From Toxorhynchites rutilus septentrionalis (Eukaryota; Arthropoda; Insecta; Diptera; Culicidae): a stretch of 64,000 nucleotides of DNA. The position numbers and the translations under genes are program-made. Positions 11,885 to 22,789 of the stretch are shown one piece after another. The notes below the pieces were generated by a model, which made no database searches, was not told the origin of the DNA, and saw only the letters and a list, made by a program, of their open reading frames with translations. Location of the stretch: contig NC_073745.1 in assembly GCF_029784135.1 (NCBI RefSeq), positions 111,473,216 through 111,537,215 of the forward strand, read 5' to 3'. The first letter of the stretch is position 1, and each line of letters begins with the position of its first letter.

Positions 11885-12330
11885 GCTTCTGATGATTATG
11901 GTCTTATTTAATAGATTTTTTTTTCTCTGCATTGAAACCAGTTTAGCAAATGAAAACAAACTGATTTTATTTACAGATATGCATTTGTATATAGTATGGC
12001 AATGACAAAAACAACCCAAGCCGATACCCAGTCGTTTCCGCCACAGAGCCACTACGGTCCCGACATGGCCCTTGCAGCCAATTGGACTACCAAAAGCACA
12101 AATCGAACCGCCAGCTTTGTTCTATCTATAACTTATCTATAACCAAATCGCCGTTATCATGTCCTATCCACGTTTGTTTCATCATTTTCTTTTGTACCCA
12201 TACAACAATTCCAAATGAAATCGTCCTAAAAATGCAGATTTTGAAAACTTGTATTTTTGATTCCAATGAAAGTGTGTATTCCGTTTGCGTTGGAGGAAAT
12301 ATGAGTTTTTCACAGCAATTAGGAATTTTT

Positions 12331-12856
12331 TGACTCAAGCGTAACTTTTGAAAAGGGCGTATCGATTTCAGTAAGAGAAATCTTTGATAATTTATATCAC
12401 AATACTATGAGTCGTACCGAAATAGTGTCTTAGAAAGAGTTATAAAGTATTGAAGGTTGAATATGAAAAAAATGTACACTGAGAAAAAAAATTAGTACTC
12501 TTTTTTTTTATTAACAAAATAAAAAATTCAATTTGAAATATCCAAAATACATATTTTTAATTTTTTTTCCATACAAAATAGAAGTCATGCAGAAAATTTA
12601 AAAAATGGGCCCAAGATGGTAAAACTATTTTTGACGAACTTTGTGGAACATCGAATTTTTTAGGAATTTTCGAAACTTCGAATTTTTGTATGTTAACAAT
12701 CATTTTAAGCTACAAATTATGAATCCTGATGTGATTTAAAACAAAAAAGGTTATTATCAATCTCCTTTTAAATGTAGCCATTCTCGAAATATTTAAAAAA
12801 ATATTTCTAATTTATTGTCTTTTTTATAGTAAATAATCCCTTTCAATATGTTTGTC
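12331..12856 (+). repeat. ~615-bp tandem repeat, unit 1 (left part, split by LINE A2)
   Basis: The unit starts with TGACTCAAGCGTAACTTTTG at 12331. It is cut at 12856 by LINE A2 and continues at 18680-18766. Adding both parts gives about 613 bp. The next unit begins at 18767 and a partial third at 19384, a spacing of 617 bp. Sequence between the units agrees closely, including ATGTTTGT at the insertion point. It is non-coding and very AT-rich. Confidence 0.85.
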
Positions 12857-13359
12857 ATTCGCTATCCAACTCTTGACGAGTAAAGTTCAGTGTCGTTATT
12901 GTGCGTTGCCACTTTTACTATTGTGCGATTGGTATAGTGTACGAGTGAAGGTCATTGCTGTCCGCTTTCGAATTGACCTTTTGTGAAGTGGAACAAAGGA
13001 AGCAGCGCTCTTGCAGCTTGCAGCCCTTGGCGGCTGTTGAACATCGGCATAACGGGATCGCCATCGTGTGGCTGTCGTTAACGGGAATTAACATCACGTA
13101 ACCGTGTGAGCTATTCTTGCGCTATTGTGTTGATCCATAGCGCGTAGCCTCTGTCTCTCCCTGGTTAGGGCAGTAGAGCGCAGTATCGGAACAACTTTTA
13201 TTTTAAGGTACACATATTTAATATTAATATTATTATTCAACTCATTTGTTCATTGTTTAACATATTATTATCATAATTTATTTTTGTTTTGTTATTTTTT
13301 TTTCCAGAATATTGTTAAAATCAATAATATATTAGAAATAAGACAGAAATTTTTGTAAA
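12857..13359 (+). promoter_or_regulatory. 5'UTR / presumed internal promoter of LINE A2
   Basis: Non-coding leader between the TSD and the ORF1 ATG at 13360. A block at 13121-13198 (GCTATTGTGTTG ... ATCGGAACAACTTTT) matches 3478-3551 of A1. The 260 bp upstream of it differ strongly from A1. The last ~150 bp before the ATG are AT-rich. Promoter function is inferred from LINE biology. Confidence 0.55.
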
Positions 13360-14631
13360 ATGGAGGATAGTGGAGGATCTCCAGAGATGGAGATCTCCGA
13401 TAATGAATCCCATTTAAGATCTGGGAAAAAACATAAACGAGTCCCTCAAAAAGAAGATAATTCTTCTGGGGACGAATCTGCTCATCCTTCCAAGCCCCCC
13501 TCTAAGAAAATAGCAAGCCTCCCTTCTGAACCGACTGTTACTTCCACTCCCCCTCTCCCATCATCGATTTCGCTTCCCCCTTCTGATGTTTCCGATCCAA
13601 CCCAATCCTCGTCCTCGTCTTCTCCCTCTGTTGTTTCCGCTCCACGTGTCAGAGTTTATCCAGAAGATGCACCTGGAACTGGCCCGTGGGTTGTTTTCCT
13701 CCGGCCAAAACCAAAAGGAAAAAGCCTTAACGTGATTCAGATCATGAAAGATCTGGCCAGATACACTTCTGTATCTGAAATTCGCAGGGTTAGACCGAAC
13801 AAATTGCGGGTTGTCGTGAATGAACGGAAACACGCAAACGAGATTGTTGCTGACCAACACTTCACTCTCGAATATAGAACATGTATACCCTCCCATAACG
13901 TAGAAATTGAGGGGGTGATAACTGAAACGGGTCTGACGAGCGAACAAATAAAAAAAGAAGGAAAAGGCAAGTTCAAGAAGCTTCCTTCAATGGAAGTAAA
14001 GATCTTGGACTGTCGCCAACTCGGGAAACTCTCCCATGATGGGGACCAAACTAAATTTACGCCGTCAGACTCGTTTCGAGTCACCTTTGCTGGTGCCGCC
14101 CTCCCTGACTACGTTATGGTGGACAAATTGAGACTACCTGTGCGACTCTTCGTGCCAAAGCCCATGACTTGCAACAAATGCAAGTCAGTTGGTCACACTT
14201 TAGATTATTGTGCCAACAAGGAGCGCTGTGCCACTTGCGGAGAGCAACATGAGGGGAAATCCTGCAGTGCGACTGAGCATAAGTGTCCATATTGCGGAGG
14301 ATCCCCACACGCGCTCTCAGCTTGTGAAACTTACAAGAGTCGCTGGGAGAAACAGAAGCGCTCTTTAAAGGAACGCTCGAAGCGCACTTTTGCGGAAATT
14401 TTAAAGGGCGCTTCTCCACTGGCCCAACAACAACAACAACCAATCTCAACACACAATAGCTTTTCCACGTTGCCAGTTGATGAAATGGAAGCGGACACAG
14501 CTAGCGGGGGCACACCGTTTATTTTCAAAGGGAATCCCCGGCGCAAAAATGTGACCACTCCCAAAGTTCAAGAACAAGTCCCCCCGGTGATACCCCCAGT
14601 TAGCTTGCCTAAAAAATCGAGTGATGTCTAA
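13360..14631 (+). CDS. LINE A2 ORF1 (gag-like RNA-binding protein), open but C-terminally shortened
   Basis: A 423-residue protein starting MEDSGGSPEM. It has a low-complexity Ser/Pro/Lys N-terminus (1-85), the conserved ORF1 domain (about 90-255; VRVYPEDAPG, PNKLRVVV, VITETGL, SDSFRVTFAG, PVRLFVPKP), then three zinc knuckles at about 258-315 (C-x2-C-x4-H-x4-C, C-x2-C-x3-H-x4-C, C-x2-C-x4-H-x4-C), a basic KERSKRTFAE stretch and a Gln run. It binds nucleic acid as part of the retrotransposition RNP. Relative to A1 about 290 bp are missing before the stop, removing the Ser-rich linker and the helical segment with LVDQIF. That segment also survives in the old relic at 1.4 kb. The stop overlaps the ORF2 ATG as TAATG. 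Confidence 0.92.
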   Translation: MEDSGGSPEMEISDNESHLRSGKKHKRVPQKEDNSSGDESAHPSKPPSKKIASLPSEPTVTSTPPLPSSISLPPSDVSDPTQSSSSSSPSVVSAPRVRVYPEDAPGTGPWVVFLRPKPKGKSLNVIQIMKDLARYTSVSEIRRVRPNKLRVVVNERKHANEIVADQHFTLEYRTCIPSHNVEIEGVITETGLTSEQIKKEGKGKFKKLPSMEVKILDCRQLGKLSHDGDQTKFTPSDSFRVTFAGAALPDYVMVDKLRLPVRLFVPKPMTCNKCKSVGHTLDYCANKERCATCGEQHEGKSCSATEHKCPYCGGSPHALSACETYKSRWEKQKRSLKERSKRTFAEILKGASPLAQQQQQPISTHNSFSTLPVDEMEADTASGGTPFIFKGNPRRKNVTTPKVQEQVPPVIPPVSLPKKSSDV

Positions 14632-17600
14632 TGATGTCTAATTTAGATAGAGAGGTCGGAGATATCACTGTTTTTCAGTGGAATTGTCGTAGTCTTATCC
14701 CTAAATTGGATACATTCAAATTTTTAATTCATAACTTCAATTGTGATGTTTTTGCTCTGTCCGAAACTTGGCTTTCTTCGCGAGATGATATCTCTTTCCA
14801 CGATTTTAATATTATACGCTTGGACCGTGATGACAGATACGGAGGGGTACTATTGGGGATCAATAAGTGCCACTCATTTTTTCGAATTGACCTTCCACCT
14901 ATTGGAGGGATCGAAGCTGTTGCTTGTCATGCAAACATCAGAGGCAAAGACCTCTGTATTGTCAGCTTGTATTGGCCTCCGAGAGCTGCGGTTAGCCGCA
15001 AACAACTTGATGACATGTGCTCACTCCTTCCTGAGCCACGATTGATCTTGGGAGACTTCAACTCTCACGGAACTGCCTGGGGGGAACAGTACGACGACAA
15101 TCGTTCATTGTTGATATATGACCTTTGTAACAACTTCAATATGACCGTTTTGAACACTGGGGAAACAACACGTGTGCCTAAACCTCCTGCTAACCCAAGT
15201 GCTCTTGACCTCTCGCTTTGCTCGAATTCACTATCGTTAGATTGCAAGTGGAATGTAATCCAGAACCCCAACGGTAGTGATCACTTGCCAATCAAAATTT
15301 CCATCACCATTGGGTCGAATTCTTCTGAATCTATAAACATGGCATATGACCTCACAAGACACATTGACTGGAAAAAATATTCGGACGCGATTGCTCTAGC
15401 CATCAATTCCAGAGATGGTTTACCTCCATTGGAGCAGTATAACTTCCTTTCTCGTTTGATCTATGACAGCGCGGTTCGCGCTCAAACGAAACCCATCCCA
15501 GGTTCCACTATTCGTCGAAGGCCTCCCAATCCATGGTGGGATAGCATATGTTCCAAGCTTTATGTAGAAAAATCGAATGCATTTAAAGCTTTTCGGAAAC
15601 GTGGAACCCCTGAAAATTTTCAGACGTATTTGGACCTTGAAAATCAATTTAAAAACTTGATCAAAGGGAAAAAACGTGCTTATTGGCGAAATTTCGTGGG
15701 AGGTTTGTCACGAGAAACGTCAATGAAAAAATTATGGAAAGTGGCTCGAAACATGAGAAATCGCTCTTCAACGAATGAAAGCGAAGAATATTCACATCGA
15801 TGGATTTTGAATTTTGCACGGAAGGTTTGTCCTGATTCCGCTCCTGTGCAAAAAATTGTTCGAGACATACCACAAGATAGGTGCGATCTTGATTCCGAGT
15901 TTTCGATGGTAGAATTCTCTCTTGCTCTCCTTTCATGTAACAATTCTGCTCCGGGATCGGATAGAATTAAGTTCAACTTGCTGAAAAATCTCCCTGATGT
16001 GGCGAAACATCGCTTGTTGAATTTATTCAATCGGTTTCTGGAGAATAATATTGTTCCAGATGATTGGAGACAAGTACGAGTTATAGCTATTCAAAAACCC
16101 GCGTCCGACTTCAATTCGTACCGCCCAATAGCAATGCTGTCTTGTATACGGAAATTGTTGGAGAAAATGATCTTGTTTCGTCTTGATCGATGGGTTGAAA
16201 CGAATGGCCTACTCTCAGATACACAATATGGGTTCCACAGGGGCAAGGGGACGAATGATTGTCTTGCGTTGCTTTCTTCAGAAATTCAAATGGCTTACGC
16301 CGAAAAAAAACAAATGGCTTCAGTATTCTTGGACATAAAGGGGGCCTTTGATTCTGTTTCAATAGAGGTTTTGTCAGACAAATTACACTCTCGGGGTCTG
16401 CCGCTTCTATTGAATAATATGTTATATAACTTGCTTTGTGAGAAACATTTGAACTTTTCTCACGGAGATTCGGCAGTAAGTCGGGTCTCTTACATGGGCC
16501 TCCCCCAGGGCTCATGTTTAAGCCCCCTTTTGTACAACTTCTATGTAAGCGACATCGACAATTGCCTTACACAAAATTGCAGCCTAAGACAACTTGCAGA
16601 TGATGGAGTGGTGTCTGTCGTAGGATCAAACGAATCCGACCTGCAAGGACCCTTACAAGATACTTTTTAAACAATTTTTCAACCTGGGCCATTGGGCTAG
16701 GGATCGAATTCTCCACGGAGAAAACAGAGATGGTGTTTTTTTCTAGGAAGCATAGACCAGCAAAACCAAAGCATCAACTTTTGGGTAAACCGATCACTCA
16801 TGCTATGTCATTCAAGTATCTTGGGGTCTGGTTCGACTCCAAATGTACTTGGGGGGCCCATATTAGGTATCTGAGTAAAAAATGTCAACAAAGAATAAAC
16901 TTTCTCCGTACAATTACCGGCACCTGGTGGGGAGCCCATCCCGAAGATCTTATTATGTTGTATCGAACAACTATTCTCTCAGTGATGGAGTATGGCAGTT
17001 TCTGTTTTCAATCAGCTGCCAAAACACACCCCATTAAACTCGAGCGAATTCAGTATCTTTGTCTCCGTATTGCGTTGGGATGTATGCCCTCAACGCATAC
17101 CATGAGTCTCGAGGTTTTGGCAGGCGTACTCCCACTAAAAGATCGCTTCAATTTATTATCTCTTCGGTTCCTCATCCGGTGTAAGGTTATGAATCCATTG
17201 GTGATCGGAAATTTTGAGCAATTGATCGAGCTAAATTTTCATTCTAGATTCATGAGTTCATATCATGAATTCACCTATATGCAGGTTGTTCCTTCTTCGT
17301 ATATTCCCAACCGTGTTTGTTTTCCTGACTACATCAATTCCTCTGTACATTTCGATCTGTTCATGAAGGAGAAAATCCATGAAAATCCAGATTATCTTAG
17401 ATTGGGGTTCGTTCCTACAATCTTCAATGCAAAGTATGGGCGTATCAATTGTGATAATATATACTTTACTGATGGGTCCTCTATGAATGAGTCCACAGGA
17501 TTTGGAGTGTTCAACGTATTTTTTAGCACCTCACACAGTCTTCAGAATCCTTGCTCGGTATATATTGCTGAATTGGCAGCGATATACTGGGCGCTGGACA

Positions 17601-18310
17601 GCGTCGCCTCACGACCTGTTGAACACTATTACATTGTAACGGATAGTCTTAGCTCTGTCGAAGCTATCCGTTCAGTGAGGCCGGAAAAGCACTCGCTGTA
17701 CTTCCTTGAGAGAATACGAGAAATTTTGAGTGCTTTATCCAGACGCTGTTATGTCATTACCTTTGTCTGGGTCCCTTCACATTGCTCAATTCCGGGTAAT
17801 GAGAGGGCTGACTCATTAGCAAAGGTAGGTGCAATTGAAGGCGATATATATCAGCGTCAAATCGCCTTCAATGAATTTTATTCTTTAGTCCGCAAAAATA
17901 CCATCGCTAACTGGCAACGCAAGTGGAATGAAGATGAATTGGGCCGGTGGTTTCACTCGATTATCCCTAAGGTTAGCCTCAAACCGTGGTTCAAAAGTCT
18001 AGACTTGAGTCGGGACTTTATTCGCACCTTCTCCCGACTCATGTCCAATCACTGTTCGTTAGATGCACTACTCTTTCGTTTCAATCTTGCCAGCAGCAAT
18101 CTCTGCGTTTGTGACCAAGGTTATCACGACATCGAGCACATTGTTTGGTCGTGCGAGGTGTATCTGGTCGCCAGATCGAATTTAGAAAACTCCCTTCGGG
18201 CCCGAGGAAGACAGCCCAATGTGCCGGTGAGAGATGTGTTGGCTCGGTTAGACCTTGATTACATGTCCCATATATATGTTTTCCTTAAAGCTATAGATCT
18301 TCGTGTGTGA
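14631..18310 (+). pseudogene. LINE A2 ORF2 (APE endonuclease / RT / RNase H), one frameshift
   Basis: It starts at the ATG overlapping the ORF1 stop. Endonuclease residues 1-230 carry N18, E45, GDFNSH (141-146) and SDHLP (216-220). The RT (about 430-679) has FLDIKGAFD with D568, GLPQGS at 623-628 and LADD at 655-658, all intact. Near 16664 a run of T is longer than in A1, shifting the frame and giving TAA at 16668-16670. Reading resumes in another frame by 16730 and runs to 18310. That part holds RNase H (FTDGS, IAELAA, VTDSL, PSHCSIPGNERAD) and a CVCDQGYHDIEH knuckle. A 9-nt gap removes three residues after AIQKP. A diverged patch lies just upstream of RNase H (17345-17455). Confidence 0.94.
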
Positions 18311-18669
18311 TTGTCCCTACATCCTTATACCCTCCTTTCCTTCCTTTGCGGGTAATTCGTCCCCTTGCTATAAATAGTAGAATAAGTTGAAATGTAAATA
18401 AACTATAGATATACGAATAGATTTAAGAATTGAGTGTTCATCAACATTGTTACAATTTCCTTATATCCCATCCTTCTCCTAAAAATATGTCACCCTTCTA
18501 AACTCGAGTACACCGCGAGTAATCGGTTTTCCACCTTACTAACCATAGATGTAGGAAAATTGTTTATATATATATATATATAGTTTTAAAAATATATTTA
18601 AGAATTCGGCTCCTTTAAACTTAAGTAACTGAGCCTGTAAAAATAAACGAATTAATAAAAAAAAAAAAA
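18311..18669 (+). other. 3'UTR and poly(A) end of LINE A2
   Basis: Closely related to the 3'UTR of A1 with small indels, including a short (TA)n expansion near 18566. The end has ATTCGGCTCC...AACTGAGCC at 18602-18635 and then a short A run before the TSD, as in A1. The CGGCTC/GAGCC pair can form a hairpin near the 3' end. Confidence 0.75.
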
Positions 18670-18679
18670 TATGTTTGTC

Positions 18680-19424
18680 GTGTTATACCGTCATGTTCAT
18701 GAAATTTTATGAATTTGCTTATAATTTCCAATAACTTTTCCAAATACATCATCATGGTTAATTTTTTGACTCAAGCGTAACTTTTGAAAAGGGCGTATCG
18801 ATTTGAGTAAGAGAAATCTTTGATAATTTATCTCAAAAAATATGAGTTGTACCGAAATAGTGTGTTAGAAAGAGTTATAGAGTATTGTTGGCTTTATTTG
18901 AAAAAAATATACACTGAGAAGAAAAATTAGTACTCTTTTTTTTATTTACAAATTAAAATTTTAATTTGCGATATCAAAAAAATGTATTTTTTTATATTTT
19001 TTTATATTTTTCATATAAAATAGAAGTCATGTAGAAAATTTAAAAAATGGGCCCAAGATGGTAAAACTATTTTTGACGAACTTTGTGGAACATCGAATTT
19101 TTAGGAATTTACGAAACATCGAGTTTTTGTGTGTTAGCAGTCATTTTTAATCACAAATTATGAATCCTGATGTTATTTAAAACAAAAAAGGTTATTATCA
19201 ATCTCCTTCTAAATGTAGCCATTCTCGAGATATTTAAAAAAAAATTGTAATTTATTGTCTTTGAAATAGTAAATAGACCCTTTAAATATGTTTGTTGTGT
19301 TATACCATCATGTTCATGTGATTTTATGAATTCACTTATAATGTCCAACAACTTTTCCAAATACATCATCATGGTTCATTTTTTGACTCAAGCGTAACTT
19401 TTGAAAAGGGCGTATCGATTTGAG
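18680..19424 (+). repeat. ~615-bp tandem repeat, end of unit 1, unit 2 and start of unit 3
   Basis: The remainder of unit 1 follows the LINE A2 TSD. Unit 2 is 18767-19383, and a third copy starts at 19384 but breaks off at about 19424. Shared words include TGACTCAAGCGTAACTTTTG, GGGCCCAAGATGGTAAAAC, TTTTGACGAACTTTGTGGAA and ATGTTTGTYGTGTTATACC. Unit 2 still holds the uninterrupted LINE target sequence at about 19288. Confidence 0.85.
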
Positions 19425-19465
19425 TACCCGTATATACGAACCCATATATGCGAACCCGTGTATGC

Positions 19466-19529
19466 GGTCGTCCCGATCAGCGCATATCTACTTTTATTCT
19501 ACGTTTCATCGTACTGTCGTCCCAATTCG
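19466..19529 (+). repeat. Outlying copies of the GGTCGTCCCGATC motif
   Basis: One near-perfect copy (GCGGTCGTCCCGATCAGCG) at 19464 and one degenerate copy (TGTCGTCCCAATTCG) at 19515. Together with the cluster at 11718-11884 they sit on either side of the ~615-bp tandem repeat, so motif and repeat may belong to one larger repetitive unit. Confidence 0.55.
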
Positions 19530-20407
19530 TACTCATTATAGAATATTTATCAATTTTAACCTTGCTATATTGAAAAAGTGGAACAAACTTCTTCGTTTTT
19601 CTTGTGCATCTTTAGAGTAACCCTCAATATTAGTAACAAGAACCGCTACGGACAAATTCTTGCACGATCAACTGAGCCGATATAAAATACTGCACGACCA
19701 ATTTAGACCATTTTCAACAAAACCCTGCGCAATCAATTCGGCCAGCTATTGATTTGAAAAACGCTGTCATCCTGCGCGACTATCCCGGCTCGCTGCCAAT
19801 TTAGAATACGGATCAGAAAATAATCTTTGAAACTTTGTTTTCTGGGTTTTGAGCTCAGGAGGAAAGAATCATTTTTAAAACGTACGTTTTCCAGTGCACT
19901 AAACTACCACTATGAAATAATGGTGGAGTTACCACTCAGTACGACGAGCAAGCATCCAGCGGAATCACTCTTTCCAAATATATATATATATACCTCGAAA
20001 AATTGTATCATATATATTCTCACCCGTTTACATCGATTTTCACGTGAACAAATCCATCTATAGCTATAGATCTCCCTAATGCAAACGCGCCATAACAGTC
20101 CCCTACCAAACGCATGAATAAGTGCAACTCCAACGCCACAACAAAACGAACGAGCAGAAAATCAAAGTTAGCGACAAGGATATCATTATAAACTAGTAGC
20201 ATTACACAGTTGTAAAGGTGGTATTTCACACTAAAAAAACAGGAAGTGGGTTATATCTATGGTATAACCTCAATGGTGACGTAGGACTATCGTTGATTTA
20301 GTGATCATTTGTTTGAAGTTGAATCTGAATTCATTCTGAATGAATGAATAAACGAATATTTGGGGGACTTCGAAAACGAGAGCGTTACGTTGCAGGTACA
20401 AGGTTTT
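19530..20407. other. Unassigned AT-rich DNA
   Basis: No gene was recognised. GCACGATCAA, GCACGACCAA and GCGCAATCAA recur between 19660 and 19735, hinting at a degenerate short repeat. There is a short TA run near 19980. Confidence 0.35.
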
Positions 20408-21640
20408 ATGCATCCAATATTGGATACGAAAATATACTACTGATGGGGAAGAATAATCTTCAGAAGCTATCCTGCCAATTGCACTTGATTGAAAAGTCAC
20501 AGAACTAAATGTATTTGGTCGCAGTATTATATGGACAGAAAACATTAAAATAAACTCTTTAGCTTGAATGTAATTTTCAATTACAAGGGGAACTGGCTGA
20601 TTATTTTGCAGCAACGACATCTTTCCAGATTCTCCTCGATTCTTCTCGAAATCCGAGTTAATGCTAACTCGATAACCACCTGTTAATGGCACTTGATTTA
20701 AAAATATTTGGTCGCTGTGTTATATGGTTAGAAAACATTAAAATAAACTCTTTCGCATGAATGTATTTTTCAATTCCCAGGGAACTGGCAGATTATTTTT
20801 CAGCAGCGATTAGATCTTTCCGGAATTTTCTTGATGCTGAATGGCATCCAAACGAAACAAATTCCGCGCGTGTATGTGTGTGTGGTGGCTGCTTCGATGT
20901 CTTCCCGGGGAACAGTTTTTCGATGCTGATACTCTCTTGGTCACCTTTTCTTCTCCTTCTGATGGCTCGGCTTTTCTGCCCTCCCTCACAGTTCCAAACA
21001 AACTGCATCTCTTTCAGGTCAGGTCAGACCAGGTGATGAATCCCTCGATCCCTCGCCGTCCAGCTCGTCGAGCACGTTCAGCTCGTTCAATCATGATGTT
21101 GCCTTGTTGATGTCCTCACGAAAAATGAACGCGTTTCACTACCAGAATATCGCTTAAGTATGCTTTTTGTGCGTGATTGAATCGAGAGAAGGTGTGGTTT
21201 ACGATGGCAATTTGGAAGGCAAACTAGAGGGAAATGAACTCTCTGAGTTTGAAACTTTCGGCGACTGACCAATAATCGATTGAAAATTATATAATTTTCG
21301 CGATGCGAAACATTTTCCGTTGCGCGCGCATACAATATTGGATACGAAAATATCCTACTGATGGGGAAGAATAATTTTCAGAAGCTTTCCTGCTAATTAC
21401 ACTTGGTTGAAAAATTACAAAATCAAATGTATTTGGTCGCTGTGTTATATGGTTAGAAAACATTAAAATGAACTCTTTCGCATGAATGTATTTTTCAGTT
21501 CCTAGGGGAACTGGCAGATTATTGAACAACGATTGAATCATTCCGGAATTTTCTCGATGCTGAATAGCATCCAAACGAAGAGTTCCGCGCGTGTATGTGT
21601 GGCGGCTGCTCCGATCTCGTCCCGGGGAACCGTTTGTGGT
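20408..21640 (+). repeat. Three copies of a ~240-300 bp dispersed repeat
   Basis: Copies lie at about 20408-20645, 20690-20912 and 21328-21640. The first and third share TACTGATGGGGAAGAATAAT. All three share a TTTGGTCGC word, a GAAAACATTAAAAT word and a GGGGAACTGGC-like word. The second and third also share CCGCGCGTGTATGTGTG and a CCCGGGGAAC end. They are not coding. The GC-rich linker at 20900-21120 has no recognised feature. The family is unidentified. Confidence 0.75.
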
Positions 21641-21779
21641 ATCACTCTCCTCCTGATGGATTTTCTTCTGGCCTAAGGTGCACAAACAGGCTCTTGGTGA
21701 CACCGTTCATCCGCGCTTTCATGATAAACGAAGAGCTTCACCACAACAGCGTCAACATGCTCCAATCGCTGTTCAATTA

Positions 21780-22060
21780 TGACTGAGTGGATTTCCGAGC
21801 GGCGCTCGCTTATATACCGATTGGTGATTTCAATAGCCTGTTTTGAAAGCAATTTTAAGACTATTGAAACAAGTTTTTGGATCAAACAGTAACAAGTGTA
21901 TAACGCGTAGACATTTCATATTTCGAATGAAGTGTTTATCATAGTATTCCGTTCAGTTGTTTAGGAGCTATTAACGCTCAAAATCTCGGTATCCGGCGTA
22001 ACGCTATCGTTTTCGAAACTTTGATTTTACACCCCAGTATAGAAATGAAAGACGTAGTCC
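21780..22060 (+). repeat. Dispersed ~280-bp repeat, copy 1
   Basis: It matches 58357-58655 over nearly its whole length: GGATTTCCGAGCGG, ATACCGATTGGTG, CAATAGCCTGTTTTGAAAGC, ATAACGCGTAGACATTT, CAAAATCTCG, CCGGCGTAACGC and GAAAGACGTAGTCCTACGTC. The end word is nearly palindromic. No ORF or terminal inverted repeat was found. Confidence 0.75.
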
Positions 22061-22129
22061 TACGTCAAAAATCTGTTGTTGTTTTTTTGTTTGTTCCAAT
22101 TGGTTATAAGTTACAGGGTGTCATAAATG

Positions 22130-22745
22130 GAGGTCAACCAAGAGAAAAATTCGGTACATTTTACACTTTTAATTTTATGAATGCGAAAATGCAAGCCAGG
22201 CCGCTGAAATTGTGGTTGATGTTTATGGTGCCGATACTGCAACAGTAAAATACGTGAAATGTAATTTATTTAAAAAAAAAAACAAATTTCAAATTTTTTT
22301 TTAAATAAATTTTTTAATTTTTTACTCTAAGTTATGATCTCTACTGTCAGCAAATGGACCGTTTGAAGCTGGTGATTGACCAGAAACGTTCAGAATCGGC
22401 CAACAGAAGAGGCCACATAATTCTGAGAGCTTGATTGGAATTTTTTTATGCATTCACCATATAGTTCGGACCTGGCACTAAACGATTATCACCTTTTTCT
22501 CGCATTGGAAAATTTCCAGAGTGATAAGAAATCGGGATCAAGAGAATATTGTAAAAATCTTTTGCTATAGTTTTTCGCTAATAAGGACCAAGACCTCTAT
22601 AATAGAGACATCATGAAGCTACATTTAGAATGGTAATAAATTTTCCAACAAAACGCTGTATATTTGAACCAAATCGGACAATCCGAAGCATATTAAAAAT
22701 AGTTTTGAATTTCACCCAAAAATAATGGATTACTTTTTTCTCAAC
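22130..22745 (+). pseudogene. mariner (DD34D-type) transposase fossil, internally deleted
   Basis: Two pieces of a mariner transposase can be read. Near 22140-22250 an N-terminal piece appears (EKFGTFYTF, then after a shift AAEIVVDVYGADTATV). From about 22325 a C-terminal half begins with YCQQMDRLKLVIDQKR, followed by a piece with SDLALNDYHLFLALENF, then FFANKDQDLYNRDIMKL and QNAVYLNQIGQSEAY. The DYH aspartate is the third catalytic residue of mariner. The middle of the protein, including the first two catalytic aspartates, is missing, and frameshifts and stops are frequent. It is long dead. Terminal repeats were not found. Confidence 0.85.
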
Positions 22746-22789
22746 CTAATAATAAAATTATGACAACTCAATCGGACGATTCCTTCCTC

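Larger units (their letters stand above)
12857..18669 (+). mobile_element. Full-length I-superfamily LINE, copy A2
   Basis: This is the second complete element, about 5.8 kb. The TSD ATATGTTTGTC is at 12846-12856 and again at 18669-18679. The 5' end starts ATTCGCTATCC, sharing ATTC with A1. Gene order is 5'UTR, ORF1 (13360-14631), ORF2 (14631-18310), 3'UTR, poly(A). ORF2 and the 3'UTR are nearly the same as A1. The 5'UTR and the first half of ORF1 are clearly diverged. It inserted into a ~615-bp tandem repeat. ORF1 is open throughout but shortened. ORF2 has one frameshift, so this copy is probably not autonomous either. Confidence 0.95.

Noticed and set aside
11624..11911. Repetitive frames rich in PIRT/RIGTT residues
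   Set aside because: They are translations of the GGTCGTCCCGATCCGC motif cluster.
16655..16735. Possible programmed frameshift joining the two halves of LINE A2 ORF2
   Set aside because: A1 is open at this point without the extra T residues, so it is a mutation in A2 and not a conserved recoding site.
21780..22060. TATATACCGATTGG near 21811 as a real promoter
   Set aside because: The same sequence recurs at 58386 as part of a dispersed repeat, and no gene follows either copy.
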